From Nitrospina sp. (GTDB lineage Bacteria; Nitrospinota; Nitrospinia; Nitrospinales; VA-1): DNA of 42,971 nt. A model generated the notes under the pieces. That model was given only the letters and a program-made list of their open reading frames with translations. It made no database searches and had not been told where the DNA came from. Where the stretch lies: NCBI GenBank assembly GCA_018653085.1, contig JABIAY010000041.1, forward strand, positions 1 to 42,971, in the 5' to 3' direction. Position numbers and translations under genes: made by a program. How positions within the stretch are numbered: the stretch's first letter is position 1; each line of letters begins with the position of its first letter. Of the stretch, positions 1-9,415 are shown piece after piece.

Positions 1-134
1 CCAGCCATAATCTCGATAAAATTCCGGAATTCACGGACCGCTTGACGGGCATCAAGGGTCAGTACCTGATTTTTGAGCAGAGGGTGATCAACCTGCGCAA
101 ATACTCTGGCTACCACATAGAATTCGACTGCTAG
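1..134 (+). CDS. C-terminal end of a DUF2797 family protein (partial)
   Basis: The window opens inside a gene. Reading codons from base 3 gives 43 residues ending in a TAG stop at 132-134. The tail contains [11 protein letters not shown] followed by [12 protein letters not shown], which resembles the end of DUF2797 proteins (GIKGQYL followed by a short NxRKxxGY segment). Function of that family is not established. The stop codon lies inside the CTAG that begins a dispersed repeat. The start and most of the protein lie outside the window, so the family call rests on this tail only. Confidence 0.6.
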   Translation, partial: SHNLDKIPEFTDRLTGIKGQYLIFEQRVINLRKYSGYHIEFDC

Positions 135-291
135 CCGCAGGGGCAACTGGCAATAACTTTTTCTGGCGAACAAAGAGTTGACTCGGCTTAAAGAGTCTTT
201 GCTATGTTCCCTATAACTGGGTAAGGGTTTTTTGAGCCGAGAACACGGTTGCTCGTCAAATAAAGCGATGGCACACTGGCCCCACGCCTAG
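131..291. repeat. CTAG-headed 3'-end repeat, two facing half-copies (A-left 131-206, A-right 229-291)
   Basis: The left half begins with CTAG at 131-134 (also the DUF2797 stop), then GGGGCAACTGGCAATAAC and GACTCGGCTTAA. The right half is an inverted copy ending with CTAG at 288-291. Its reverse complement reads CTAGGCGTGGGGCCAGTG, then GCCATCGC, then TTCTCGGCT. Together they form a large imperfect inverted repeat between the converging ends of the DUF2797 gene and the desaturase gene. A normal terminator hairpin follows at 295-331. Confidence 0.75.
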
Positions 292-294
292 TGG

Positions 295-331
295 AAAAAA
301 AAGCCGCACCCTTAAAAGAGTGCGGCTTTTT
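295..331 (-). terminator. Intrinsic terminator for the desaturase gene, probably bidirectional
   Basis: The perfect stem AAGCCGCAC (301-309) / GTGCGGCTT (320-328) has a 10-nt loop. It is flanked by an A-run at 295-302 and T-run at 327-331, so it would terminate transcription from either side. It lies just past the 3' end of the minus-strand desaturase gene. Confidence 0.85.
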
Positions 332-354
332 ACTAAATTTATGGAGGGTGGAAG

Positions 355-1254
355 TCAGGCTGTTTGCGTGACAACTTTCCCTATAAACGCCGGAGCCTCT
401 TTTTCATCGCGGTCCGGGTTGGGGGTCAACTGTGCCACTTTAATGTCTTTGGCGAGGCCGAGTTTTTCCAGAACGCAAAGAGCCCACCAGGTCATGTCAA
501 TTTCCCAGGGTCGTAAACCATGTCGGGCAGACTTGGGGAACGCATGATGGTTGTTGTGCCAGCCTTCGCCAAAGGCCAACAGCCCTACCCACCAGCAATT
601 GGTGGAGAGGTCATCTTTGAGCGGAAAGGTCACATAACCATACCAATGCGCCGCACTGTTCACCAGCCAGGTGGAATGGTAAGTTACTACCAGGCGGACG
701 AAGACTCCCCAAATGACCCAGGGAAGTCCACCAATGGCAAGCAGGGCGAACCCAAAGGCAACTTGAACTAAAACAAAGTAGTCATCGAGAAATTTGTAAA
801 ATTTGTCTTCACAGAAATCTTTGGTGTAGTCGCGAAGTACTTGTTTATCATCAAACTTGGAGTGAGTATTAAACATCCAGTTAAGATGTGCCCACCAGAA
901 ACCTTTTTTGGCACTGTGCGGGTCTTCCGGCGTGTCCGAGCCGGCGTGGTGCATGCGGTGTTGCCCGACCCACTTAATAGGACCGTTCTGGCAGGCCAGA
1001 GTTCCAAAAAAAATCAGGGTGTACCCGAGCCACGTGGGCGCAGTAAAACCCCTATGTGTGAGATAGCGATGGTAGCCGAGGCAAATGCCCAGTGACGCGG
1101 TGAGCCAGTACAGAAAAAACATCACTGCCACGGCACTCCAGGAAAACGCAAACGGAAAAAAAGCAAGTAATGCCATAAGATGTACAGAGACAAGAACAGC
1201 TGTGGCGATTGGATTAAATTTGAGTTGGTACTTCTCAGTGGATTCACTGGTCAT
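355..1254 (-). CDS. Acyl-CoA/acyl-lipid delta-9 type fatty acid desaturase
   Basis: This is a 299-residue integral membrane di-iron desaturase that would introduce a cis double bond into saturated acyl chains using O2. The three histidine boxes are all present: HRYLTH (62-67), HRMHH (99-103) and HNNHH (233-237). The hydrophobic segments at about 15-60, 72-90 and 160-195 give the usual topology with the boxes on the cytoplasmic face. The length matches bacterial stearoyl-CoA desaturase-like proteins. The ATG at 1254 is preceded by a GGGAG-type ribosome site. It appears monocistronic: the upstream region holds a repeat copy and the downstream end has its own terminator. Whether the substrate is acyl-CoA or a phospholipid chain cannot be told from the sequence. 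O2 dependence implies at least microaerobic life. Confidence 0.9.
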   Translation of the reverse strand: MTSESTEKYQLKFNPIATAVLVSVHLMALLAFFPFAFSWSAVAVMFFLYWLTASLGICLGYHRYLTHRGFTAPTWLGYTLIFFGTLACQNGPIKWVGQHRMHHAGSDTPEDPHSAKKGFWWAHLNWMFNTHSKFDDKQVLRDYTKDFCEDKFYKFLDDYFVLVQVAFGFALLAIGGLPWVIWGVFVRLVVTYHSTWLVNSAAHWYGYVTFPLKDDLSTNCWWVGLLAFGEGWHNNHHAFPKSARHGLRPWEIDMTWWALCVLEKLGLAKDIKVAQLTPNPDRDEKEAPAFIGKVVTQTA

Positions 1255-1342
1255 GGAAAGGCTCCCATAATTAAGGTTTTACAACTACCCTATAATAGCC
1301 TGACCCGGCAAAACTGTTTGTAAAACTTATGTAATACCCCTG

Positions 1343-1402
1343 CTAGCCGCAGGGGCAACTGGCAATAGCTTTTTCTGGCAAACAACCGTTTTCTCGGCTT
1401 GA
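1343..1402 (+). repeat. CTAG-headed repeat, copy B
   Basis: CTAG at 1343-1346 is followed by CCGCAGGGGCAACTGGCAAT, AGCTTTTTCTGGCAAACAA and then TTCTCGGCTTGA. It is very close to half-copy A-left. This copy is one of only two in the window that lie between divergent genes rather than at a gene 3' end. Confidence 0.75.
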
Positions 1403-1511
1403 TTTGATCTTGCCCATTTGTCTCCTTTGTTTTTGGCGGTCGCGCCGGTAATTAGGCTTTCAATTTAGGCTTCGAACTTGGTAAAGTGGTAGAAATCAGG
1501 AGGTTGTGGGT

Positions 1512-1556
1512 ATGCTTATCGGAACGGGAAGGCGAATTAGAGGGCGCAATGGGTAA
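1512..1556 (+). CDS. Possible 14-codon leader ORF overlapping the histidine kinase start
   Basis: A perfect AGGAGG lies at 1498-1503. The ATG at the right distance (8 nt) is at 1512, which is not in the kinase frame. It opens a 14-codon ORF (MLIGTGRRIRGRNG) stopping with TAA at 1554-1556. The kinase ATG at 1549 overlaps its end. This would fit translational coupling of the kinase to a leader peptide. It could equally be fortuitous, or a trace of a frameshifted kinase N-terminus. No homology can be judged at this length. Confidence 0.3.
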   Translation: MLIGTGRRIRGRNG

Positions 1557-2505
1557 ATTACGGGCTTTGTTCCATCCTATCATGGTGTTTATCGGGGTCC
1601 AGATCGCCTGGATCGTGCTCATGGCGGTTTGGATCAACTGGTATCTGGAAAATAACCTGGCGATCAAGGAATTTGCCCAGAAAATCCGTCCAGATTTGTT
1701 CACCGCCAAAGTTCAGTGGCTGATTTTGTTTGAGGGTTGTTTCCTGATGCTCCTGATTCTTGCCGGGGTCTATGTGATTTTTGTTTACTGGAACAAGCAG
1801 AACCGTTTGAACCAGATGCAAAGCAATTTTGTGGCCAGTGTTTCGCATGAATTGAAATCCCCGCTTGCCTCCATTCAACTCTACCTCGAGACCATGAAAT
1901 ACCAGGATGTCTCGGATGAGGAGGAGAAAGATTTTGTCGAAACCATGTTGTCGGACACACACCGCCTTTCCGGGTTGATCGATAATATCCTGCAATCGAG
2001 CAAAGCCGATCCCAAGAGCATGGCATTGCAGTTTCAGCCTGTGGATATGGGAGACTTTCTTGCAGATGTGGTCAAGGGACATAAACGTCAGTTTGAGGAA
2101 AAAAAGTGTTCGGTGGATTTGAAGCTGGAGGCTTCTCCCACGCTGAGTCTGGATAAAAGGGCTTTGCGCATGGTGTTTAACAACCTTGTCGGCAATGCGC
2201 TACGGTATTCCCCTGCAGGTTCTTCGTTGAATATCCATCTACATAAAATTGGCAAATACTGGGAAGTGGATTTTGAAGACCGGGGCATCGGCTTTGACAA
2301 AAAGGATATGAAAAAGATTTTCAGAAAATTTTACCGGGTGCAGAACAAAGACACGCAGAATATTGAAGGAGCCGGACTGGGTTTGTTCATTTCCAGTGAA
2401 ATTGTGAAAAACCATAAAGGCCGCTTGAAAGTTTCCAGTCCGGGAAGGGGCAAAGGCTCAATGTTTTCCGTTCTGCTTCCGGTCAGCCGGGAAGTCGAAG
2501 CTTAA
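1549..2505 (+). CDS. Membrane sensor histidine kinase
   Basis: A 318-residue kinase partner of the OmpR-type regulator that follows 26 nt downstream. Two transmembrane helices near the N-terminus flank a short extracytoplasmic loop of about 30 residues, so there is little room for a sensor domain. Then come the H-box SHELKSP (phosphoacceptor His), N-box NNLVGNALRYSP, G1 box DRGIGF, F-box FRKFYR and G2 box GAGLGLFI. All catalytic boxes look intact. An in-frame GTG lies further upstream at 1486, but the strong AGGAGG at 1498-1503 fits neither start; I chose ATG 1549, which has a weak AGAGGG site and puts the first helix close to the N-terminus. The signal sensed is unknown; the short loop suggests sensing within the membrane or through a partner. 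Confidence 0.85.
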   Translation: MGKLRALFHPIMVFIGVQIAWIVLMAVWINWYLENNLAIKEFAQKIRPDLFTAKVQWLILFEGCFLMLLILAGVYVIFVYWNKQNRLNQMQSNFVASVSHELKSPLASIQLYLETMKYQDVSDEEEKDFVETMLSDTHRLSGLIDNILQSSKADPKSMALQFQPVDMGDFLADVVKGHKRQFEEKKCSVDLKLEASPTLSLDKRALRMVFNNLVGNALRYSPAGSSLNIHLHKIGKYWEVDFEDRGIGFDKKDMKKIFRKFYRVQNKDTQNIEGAGLGLFISSEIVKNHKGRLKVSSPGRGKGSMFSVLLPVSREVEA

Positions 2506-2531
2506 GATATCTGTGAAAATCTGGATAGGTG

Positions 2532-4003
<1,472 letters not shown>

Positions 4004-4025
4004 TCAATTTGTGCTGGGCTAGAAG

Positions 4026-4316
4026 ATGGGATCAAAAAAACTGGAGATCATCTGCCCCTGTTGCGAAACCAAGCTTCAGGTGGACCAAAAAACCGGTGAG
4101 ATAATCTGGGAAGAGAGAAAACCCAAGCCGGTGGCTTCCCTCACCGATATGGTGAAGGATCTGGAAAGCAAGAAAAAGGAAAACGCAGATGTTTTCAAAA
4201 AAAATAGCCAGAACCAGAAAGAACGGGGCCGGGTTCTCGATGAAATTTTCAAGGAATCAACAAAACACGTAGATAAATCCGGCGAAAAACCCCTGCGCGA
4301 TTTCGATTTCGACTAG
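4026..4316 (+). CDS. Small conserved-type protein with N-terminal CPCC motif
   Basis: A 96-residue cytoplasmic protein of unknown function. It begins IICPCCETKLQVDQKTGEI, a half zinc-ribbon-like CxxC followed by a beta-hairpin pattern (KLQVDxxTGEI) seen at the start of short bacterial zinc-finger-like proteins. The remainder (about 30-96) is highly charged, rich in Lys/Glu and likely helical, ending in an acidic DFDFD. Only one Cys group is present (three Cys in all, at positions 10, 12 and 13), so a full four-ligand zinc site would need dimerisation. It has its own extended -10 promoter. The TAG stop at 4314-4316 is inside a CTAG that begins repeat copy C. Confidence 0.7.
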   Translation: MGSKKLEIICPCCETKLQVDQKTGEIIWEERKPKPVASLTDMVKDLESKKKENADVFKKNSQNQKERGRVLDEIFKESTKHVDKSGEKPLRDFDFD

Positions 4317-4423
4317 CTACTAGGCGCCGGCGAACCGCCGGGGGCAACTGGCAATAGCTTTTATCTGCTAACAAAGAGCTAGCTCGGCTGAAAGAGCCGT
4401 TGCCCAGTAGCCTCCCTCGCTAG
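4313..4423. repeat. CTAG-headed repeat, copy C, between convergent genes
   Basis: CTAG occurs twice at the left end (4313-4316 and 4320-4323) and once at the right (4320 family; 4420-4423). After the left CTAG comes a GC hairpin, CCGGCG AAC CGCCGG (4327-4341), then the blocks GCAACTGGCAATAGC and AGCTCGGCTGAA and a shorter return arm. The left CTAG supplies the stop of the small protein and the right CTAG supplies the stop (TAG on the minus strand) of the metallo-hydrolase gene. Confidence 0.75.
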
Positions 4424-5184
4424 AGGGCAATACGCATTCCATCCAGAGCCAGTTCCACTCCTTTTGGCAGGTCGCGGGATACCTTTTCATGATCGAAGTG
4501 ATGGTTGATGTGGGTCAGAATGGTTCTTTCAGGCTGAAGGGTTTCAGCAGCTTCCAGAGCCTGGCTGAGGCTGAAATGGGTAGGGTGTGGTTTGAACCCA
4601 AGGGCATTCAGAATTAGAACTTTCAATCCTTTCAGCTTTTCCTGGGTGGTCTCCGGGATTTTACTGCAGTCGGTGATGTAGGCGCAGTCCTTGAAGCGGA
4701 ACCCATTGATGATCAGCTTGCCATGCTGGATATCAAGAGGGGTGACAGGGATATCGCCGAAGTGGTAGGTTTTATCTTCCAATTCGTTGAGGATCAACTG
4801 CGGAATGCCGCCGCCGATCTGCTCGGTTTCTCCGAAAATATAGCTGAAATTTTTATTCAGGTGGTACAGGGTTTGCGCATTACCGTAAACGGGCAATTTG
4901 GTCTTGTTGAAAAAATTAAAACTGCGCAGTTCATCGATTCCATGAACATGGTCGGCGTGGTGATGAGTGTAAAGGACGGTATCGATTTCCCGGATTCCGT
5001 AGAGCAGGCATTGTTGCCTGAGGTCTGTGGAAGTATCGACCAGAATGGTGTGGCCGTTTTGCCGGACCATGACTGAGGATCGCAAGCGCTTGTTGCGTGG
5101 ATCTTTTGACAGGCAAACTTCGCAGTCACAACACAGTGAAGGAACCCCTGTTGAGGTCCCGGTTCCTAAAAATAGAATTTCCAT
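4420..5184 (-). CDS. PhnP-like metallo-beta-lactamase-fold phosphodiesterase
   Basis: A 254-residue cytoplasmic MBL-fold hydrolase. It starts MEILFLGTGTSTGVPS and carries a Cys cluster (residues 18, 19, 21, 24), as in PhnP-type enzymes that bind an extra structural zinc. The catalytic metal motif is THHHADHVHG (HHHADH 74-79). ITDCS, and LTHINHHFDH near the C-terminus, supply further metal ligands. PhnP acts on ribosyl-1,2-cyclic phosphate, but no C-P lyase genes are nearby, so a broader cyclic-phosphate or nucleotide hydrolase role is safer. The reading frame is open 50 codons further upstream (to 5334), but that extension is read out of repeat copy D and does not look like protein; homologues start at MEILFLGTG. 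Confidence 0.85.
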   Translation of the reverse strand: MEILFLGTGTSTGVPSLCCDCEVCLSKDPRNKRLRSSVMVRQNGHTILVDTSTDLRQQCLLYGIREIDTVLYTHHHADHVHGIDELRSFNFFNKTKLPVYGNAQTLYHLNKNFSYIFGETEQIGGGIPQLILNELEDKTYHFGDIPVTPLDIQHGKLIINGFRFKDCAYITDCSKIPETTQEKLKGLKVLILNALGFKPHPTHFSLSQALEAAETLQPERTILTHINHHFDHEKVSRDLPKGVELALDGMRIAL

Positions 5185-5542
5185 AAAAATATTTATAGTC
5201 GCCGGGCCATGCCCGGAGAGAATGGTGCAAGAGTCTATTAAGCCGAGAAAAATGGTTGCTAGCCAGATAGAGTTTTGCTCATTGGGTCGCGCGTTATGCT
5301 CATCATTTGCCTTCGTGCCCCAAAGGGGTATCACGCTGGCCGGCGGAGGTATTCCGCTAACTCATTGTAAGTAGGGTAATCCGGTGTGTCAAGGTAGGGG
5401 GAGTGGGTAGACGGAGTTTGTACTGCCTCTAAGGGGCGACAAAAGTTTGCCGGGGCCTTGCGGATCAGCATTGAACGCCCTGTGAAAGTTGTGATACAGT
5501 TAGTGTTTCGATAAATACAGATTTCATTTAGAGGAGTTAAAT
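5185..5542. other. Intergenic region between divergent PhnP-like and peroxiredoxin genes
   Basis: This gene-free stretch of 358 nt holds degenerate repeat copy D (about 5199-5345) and then the peroxiredoxin leader. A weak promoter may lie at TTGTGA (5489-5494) with ATAAAT (5511-5516), but the match is poor. No RNA gene was recognised. Confidence 0.5.
5199..5345 (-). repeat. CTAG-type repeat, degenerate copy D
   Basis: Read on the minus strand, it has a CCCC TTT GGGG hairpin (5316-5326 region), then a diverged central block, CTGGCTAGCAACC, then TTTCTCGGCTTAA (5237-5250 region), and finally a CCGGGCATGGCCCGG hairpin (5202-5217 region). The order of hairpin, central block and CTCGGCTTAA matches the other copies, but the leading CTAG is lost. 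Confidence 0.5.
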
Positions 5543-6130
5543 ATGTCAGCATTAGTTGCTAAACCTGCCCCGGATTTCACCGCCCAAGCCGTGATGCCTG
5601 ATGGTAGTTTTAAAGAAATCAAACTTTCCGACTACAAGGGAAAGTATGTCATTCTGTTTTTCTATCCGTTGGACTTTACATTCGTCTGCCCGACCGAAAT
5701 CATCGCATTCAGTGATAAAATAGATGAATTCAAGAAGCGAAATGCCGAAGTGCTGGGGGTTTCCATTGACAGCCACTTCTCGCATCTGGCCTGGAGAAAT
5801 ACGGACCGTAAAACAGGTGGCATTGGCGACATTGCCTACCCACTCGTTGCCGACCTGAGCAAGAAAATCACTTATGATTACGGGGTCATGCATGACGCTG
5901 GGATTGCTTTTCGTGGACTGTTCCTGATCGACAAGGAAGGTGTGGTTCAGCATCAGCTCATCAATAATCTGCCTTTGGGAAGAAATATTGATGAAGCCTT
6001 GCGGATGATTGATGCTCTGCAGTTCCATGAGAAAAACGGGGAAGTGTGCCCGGCGAACTGGAAAGAGGGCGAAGATGGCATGAAGGCCGATCCTTCCGGA
6101 TCACAAGAGTATTTCGGCAAACACAACTAA
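5543..6130 (+). CDS. Typical 2-Cys peroxiredoxin (AhpC/Prx1 type)
   Basis: A 195-residue thiol peroxidase that reduces H2O2, organic peroxides and peroxynitrite in the cytoplasm. The peroxidatic Cys49 is in DFTFVCPTE and the resolving Cys169 in GEVCPANW, giving the typical 2-Cys homodimer mechanism. It has GGIG (about 92-95) and a YF pair near the C-terminus (190-191), the two features linked with sensitivity to over-oxidation in Prx1-type enzymes. The start has a strong GAGGAG site (5531-5536) 6 nt upstream. The gene stands alone, with no ahpF, thioredoxin or oxyR beside it, so its reductant is probably a thioredoxin encoded elsewhere. A repeat copy and a terminator follow. Confidence 0.93.
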   Translation: MSALVAKPAPDFTAQAVMPDGSFKEIKLSDYKGKYVILFFYPLDFTFVCPTEIIAFSDKIDEFKKRNAEVLGVSIDSHFSHLAWRNTDRKTGGIGDIAYPLVADLSKKITYDYGVMHDAGIAFRGLFLIDKEGVVQHQLINNLPLGRNIDEALRMIDALQFHEKNGEVCPANWKEGEDGMKADPSGSQEYFGKHN

Positions 6131-6133
6131 CCA

Positions 6134-6213
6134 CTAGGCGTGGGGCCGACTGGCAATAGCTCTTATTTGCTAGCAACAGTACTCTCGGCTTGACGAGTTA
6201 TTGCTGGTTGCCA
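6134..6213 (+). repeat. CTAG-headed repeat, copy E
   Basis: CTAGGCGTGGGGCCGACTGG starts at 6134, followed by CAATAGC, TTATTTGCTAGCAACA and CTCTCGGCTTGA. A short return arm, GTTATTGCTGGTTGCCAG, follows. It lies four bases after the peroxiredoxin stop codon, with the CTAG end facing the gene. Confidence 0.75.
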
Positions 6214-6244
6214 GTTATGCCAGCCTGATAGTGTCTTGGAGTTT

Positions 6245-6277
6245 GGGGCGTTTCCGACAGGAGACGCCCCTTTTTTT
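6245..6277 (+). terminator. Intrinsic terminator downstream of the peroxiredoxin gene
   Basis: The GC stem GGGGCGTTTC / GAGACGCCCC (6245-6254 / 6261-6270, one G-T type mismatch) is followed by seven T residues (6271-6277). It comes about 115 nt after the stop, beyond repeat copy E. Confidence 0.8.
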
Positions 6278-6295
6278 CCACTAGATTACATATTG

Positions 6296-6386
6296 CAGTT
6301 GTAAATCACCCCAGCCCCTCTTTGGAAAAGAGGGGTCCATTAAAGCTCCCCCTTCCACGAACGGGGTTGGGGGGATTTGATTTTCC
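6296..6386. repeat. Second family: intergenic palindromic repeat
   Basis: CACCCCAGCCCCTCTTTGG plus AAAGAGGGGTCC forms one hairpin (CCCCTCTTT / AAAGAGGGG) and the segment AGCTCCCCCTT...GGTTGGGGGG a second. Similar sequence occurs at 31763-31925 and a related form at 40508-40603. This is the widespread class of bacterial intergenic palindromes with no coding content. It directly precedes surE, whose start has no evident ribosome site. Confidence 0.6.
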
Positions 6387-6404
6387 CAATATTAGAAATT
6401 CTAT

Positions 6405-7160
6405 ATGATTTTACTTTGTAATGACGATGGATTTAACGCGGATGGATTGAGAGCCCTGCATCGGGAGCTCAGTAAAGAGGACGAAGTGATCATTGTTGCT
6501 CCGGAAACGGAGCAAAGCGCCATGGGTCACGCTATCACACTGAACGAACCGCTCAAGGTTCGGAAGGTGGAAGAGGAGGGTCGGCTCATAGGTTACGCGG
6601 TTAATGGAACTCCCGCCGATTGTGTGAAGCTGGCTACTGCGGTATTGCTGGATGAACCGCCCCGGCTGGTGGTTTCGGGGATCAATCTTGGGGGGAACCT
6701 TGGCATTTGCGCTCTTTACTCCGGAACCGTTTCTGCCGCGACCGAAGCTATGATTATGGGGGTTCCCAGTATCGCGGTCTCGCTGGACACCTATGAAAAC
6801 CCGGATTTTAATCCTGCTGCGAAATTCACCCGCAAGCTGATTTCCAGAGTCCTTGAAAAGGGATTGCCCGAAGGTGTGGTCCTGAACGTCAATGTCCCGC
6901 CTGTTCCTGAAAGTGAGATTGCCGGGGTGGCTGTCACCCGTCAGGGGAAGTCACGGGTGGTCGAATCGTTTGACCAGCGAGTGGACCCTAGAAACAATAC
7001 CTATTACTGGATGGCGGGGGAGATGCGGTTCGATGAAACCGAAGAAGGAGCCGACTGCGTGATGGTGGCTAAGAATTATATATCAGTGACACCCATCCAC
7101 TTTGACCTCACCCACCACTCTTCCATCGAAGTGATCAAAGACTGGAAGTTGGAACTTTAG
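6405..7160 (+). CDS. surE: 5'/3'-nucleotidase SurE
   Basis: A 251-residue metal-dependent survival protein that dephosphorylates nucleoside 5'- and 3'-monophosphates in the cytoplasm. Metal-binding NDDG (Asp7-Asp8), Ser38 in EQSAMGHAIT and Asn94 in SGINLGGNLG match the SurE active site, followed by YSGTVSAATEA. Full length for the family. The ATG at 6405 has no clear Shine-Dalgarno sequence and follows a palindromic repeat. It often neighbours pcm, rpoS or nlpD in other bacteria; here it stands alone, convergent with pnp and separated by a bidirectional terminator. Confidence 0.95.
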   Translation: MILLCNDDGFNADGLRALHRELSKEDEVIIVAPETEQSAMGHAITLNEPLKVRKVEEEGRLIGYAVNGTPADCVKLATAVLLDEPPRLVVSGINLGGNLGICALYSGTVSAATEAMIMGVPSIAVSLDTYENPDFNPAAKFTRKLISRVLEKGLPEGVVLNVNVPPVPESEIAGVAVTRQGKSRVVESFDQRVDPRNNTYYWMAGEMRFDETEEGADCVMVAKNYISVTPIHFDLTHHSSIEVIKDWKLEL

Positions 7161-7216
7161 TCCGTATATTGGATAAGTATTTTCAAGTGAGGATGAGGGG
7201 GCTACTTGAGGGCAAT

Positions 7217-7254
7217 AAAAAAGGGGAAGGGCAAAAAGCCCTTCCCCTTTTATT
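7217..7254. terminator. Bidirectional terminator between surE and pnp
   Basis: The perfect stem GGGGAAGGGC (7223-7232) / GCCCTTCCCC (7238-7247) has an AAAAA loop. It is bounded by an A-run (7217-7222) and T-run (7248-7251), and the outer CAATAAAA / TTTTATTG also pair. It serves both converging genes. Confidence 0.92.
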
Positions 7255-7267
7255 GTGAACGCTTGAA

Positions 7268-9361
7268 CTATTCCGTTTCAACTGCGTCGCGCAGGGCTTC
7301 CTTGCGGCTGAGTTTGACTCGGCCCTGTTGGTCTACATCAATGACCTTGACTTTAATTTCATCACCTTCCTGAATTTCGTCACTGACATTTTTGATGCGG
7401 CGGTCGCATATTTGCGAGATATGTACCAGGCCATCGGTGCCAGGGAAGATTTCCACGAAAGCGCCGAAATCGACGATCTTTTTTACCTTGCCGAGATAGA
7501 CTGTTCCGACCTCTACTTCCTGCACAAGATTTTGCACATACTCAATGGCCTTTTTGGCAGCTTCCTCATCTGAGGAGGCGATTGAAACTACCCCATCATC
7601 GTTGATGTCGATGGAGACGCCGGTTTTGTCAATGATATCGCGGATGACTTTGCCGCCCGGTCCAATAACATCGCGAATCTTGTCTTTGGGAACCGTAATC
7701 TGGACGATTCTCGGTGCGTATTTGGACATTTCAGCTCTCGGAGTTTGCAGAGCTTTATCCATTTCGCCGAGGATGTGTAGTCTTCCTGCTTTCGCTTGTT
7801 CGAGAGCTTTGCTCATGAGCTCACGGTCCAGGCCATCGACTTTGATATCCATTTGAAGAGCGGTGATGCCATTTGGGGTTCCCGCCACTTTAAAGTCCAT
7901 ATCACCGAGATGGTCTTCGGACCCGAGGATATCGGAAAGAATAGCAACCCGGTCGCCGTCCTTAATCAGGCCCATGGCGATGCCCGCAACAGGGGCTTTG
8001 ATAGGAACGCCTGCATCCATCAGTGAGAGCGAACCGCCGCACACTGAAGCCATGGAGGAAGAACCGTTGGACTCAAGAATATCGGATACGATTCGGATGG
8101 TGTATGGGAACTTTTCTTTATCCGGCAGGATAGGAATCAGAGCGCGTTCGGCGAGCATGCCGTGGCCTACTTCGCGTCGTCCGGGGCCAGCAATAAACTT
8201 GACCTCACCTGTACAGAAAGCCGGGAAATTGTAGTGCAGGAAAAAAGACTTGGTGCCCTTGAATTCCAAACTGTCAATTCGTTGTTCATCGGAGGAGGTT
8301 CCCAGGGTAGAACTGACCAGAGCCTGGGTTTCGCCACGGGTAAAAACAGCGGAACCGTGTACCCTGGGCAAGTAGCCGATCTTAATACTGATGGCGCGGA
8401 CATCGGCCAGTCCTCTGCCGTCTACCCGATACTGCTTGTCGAGAACAAGGTTGCGCACGATATCTTTTTCCAGGTCATGGAAAATTTCTTTAATCGCGCC
8501 ACCTTTCTCTTTATATTCTTCCTCGCTGAACTCTTGGGCGAGGCATGCTTTAATTTCCTTGATGGCATCGCTACGCTCGTGCTTGCCGGCGATTTGCATC
8601 ACCTCAGTAAGCTTGGACGCGGCTAGGTCGTGAATTTTGCTTTTCAGCGCTTCATCCACTTGTGGCGCTTCGACCACGATTTTTTCCTTGCCAAGAAGTT
8701 CTCGGAGCTTGATCTGAATTCCGATCAATTTTTTGATTCTTTCGTGACCGAAATCAAGAGCCTCCATCATATCGTCTTCACTCACTTCTTTTGCACCCGC
8801 TTCAACCATTACGATTCCATCTAAAGTTCCGGCCATGACCAAGTTCAGGTCGCTCTCAGCCGTCTCTTCGTAGGTGGGGTTGAAAATCAACTTGCCATCA
8901 ACCCGGGAAATACGGGCTCCGGCAACAGGAGTTTCAAAAGGAATTTCTGAGATCATCAATGCGGCGGAAGCGCCGGTGATGGCATTAATATCCGGAGCAT
9001 TAACCTGATCGTGTGAGATAACCAGTGCAACAACCTGGGTTTCGTTTTTGAAACTTTTCGGGAACAATGGTCGAATGGGCCTGTCGATCAACCGACAAGT
9101 CAAGGTTTCGATGTCCCCGGGCCGGGCTTCCCGCCTAAAAAAGCTGCCGGGAATTTTTCCGGCGGCATAGGTTTTTTCCCGGTAGTCTACAGTCAGGGGA
9201 AAGAAATCGATGCCTTCTCGTGCCTGGTTAGCCATGGTGGCGGTCACCAGTAGCATGGTGTCACCTTGTCGGATAACGACTGCGCCACCGGCTTGCCGGG
9301 CCAGGTCACCGGCTTCTATTGAAATTAGTTTTCCATCTATATCTATTTCTACTTTTTCCAT
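7268..9361 (-). CDS. pnp: Polyribonucleotide nucleotidyltransferase (PNPase)
   Basis: A 697-residue phosphorolytic 3'-5' exoribonuclease, a trimeric degradosome-type enzyme. Order: RNase PH core 1 (about 10-140), helical linker, RNase PH core 2 (about 310-540) with the catalytic acidic motif SEDHLGDMDFK, KH domain (IGPGGKVIRDI, about 565-575) and S1 domain (about 618-690, GKVKKIVDFGAFVEI...LVHISQI). The ATG is at 9361. It is the last gene of the rimP-to-pnp cluster, 54 nt after rpsO, as in most bacteria. Nothing is missing from the canonical domain set. Confidence 0.97.
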   Translation of the reverse strand: MEKVEIDIDGKLISIEAGDLARQAGGAVVIRQGDTMLLVTATMANQAREGIDFFPLTVDYREKTYAAGKIPGSFFRREARPGDIETLTCRLIDRPIRPLFPKSFKNETQVVALVISHDQVNAPDINAITGASAALMISEIPFETPVAGARISRVDGKLIFNPTYEETAESDLNLVMAGTLDGIVMVEAGAKEVSEDDMMEALDFGHERIKKLIGIQIKLRELLGKEKIVVEAPQVDEALKSKIHDLAASKLTEVMQIAGKHERSDAIKEIKACLAQEFSEEEYKEKGGAIKEIFHDLEKDIVRNLVLDKQYRVDGRGLADVRAISIKIGYLPRVHGSAVFTRGETQALVSSTLGTSSDEQRIDSLEFKGTKSFFLHYNFPAFCTGEVKFIAGPGRREVGHGMLAERALIPILPDKEKFPYTIRIVSDILESNGSSSMASVCGGSLSLMDAGVPIKAPVAGIAMGLIKDGDRVAILSDILGSEDHLGDMDFKVAGTPNGITALQMDIKVDGLDRELMSKALEQAKAGRLHILGEMDKALQTPRAEMSKYAPRIVQITVPKDKIRDVIGPGGKVIRDIIDKTGVSIDINDDGVVSIASSDEEAAKKAIEYVQNLVQEVEVGTVYLGKVKKIVDFGAFVEIFPGTDGLVHISQICDRRIKNVSDEIQEGDEIKVKVIDVDQQGRVKLSRKEALRDAVETE

Positions 9362-9415
9362 CTATATTTCTCCAATGTCTTTTTTTCCTGCGAATTCAGG
9401 ATAGGTTGGGCGCGA

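Noticed and set aside
1558..2082. Minus-strand reading frame of 174 codons opposite the histidine kinase
   Set aside because: The kinase frame has every catalytic box; the antisense frame has no recognisable domain.
5185..5334. A 50-codon N-terminal extension of the PhnP-like gene
   Set aside because: It is read from degenerate repeat copy D. The conserved domain starts at MEILFLGTG (5184).
8162..8626. Plus-strand reading frame of 154 codons opposite pnp
   Set aside because: It is antisense to conserved PNPase core sequence, and its translation resembles no protein family.
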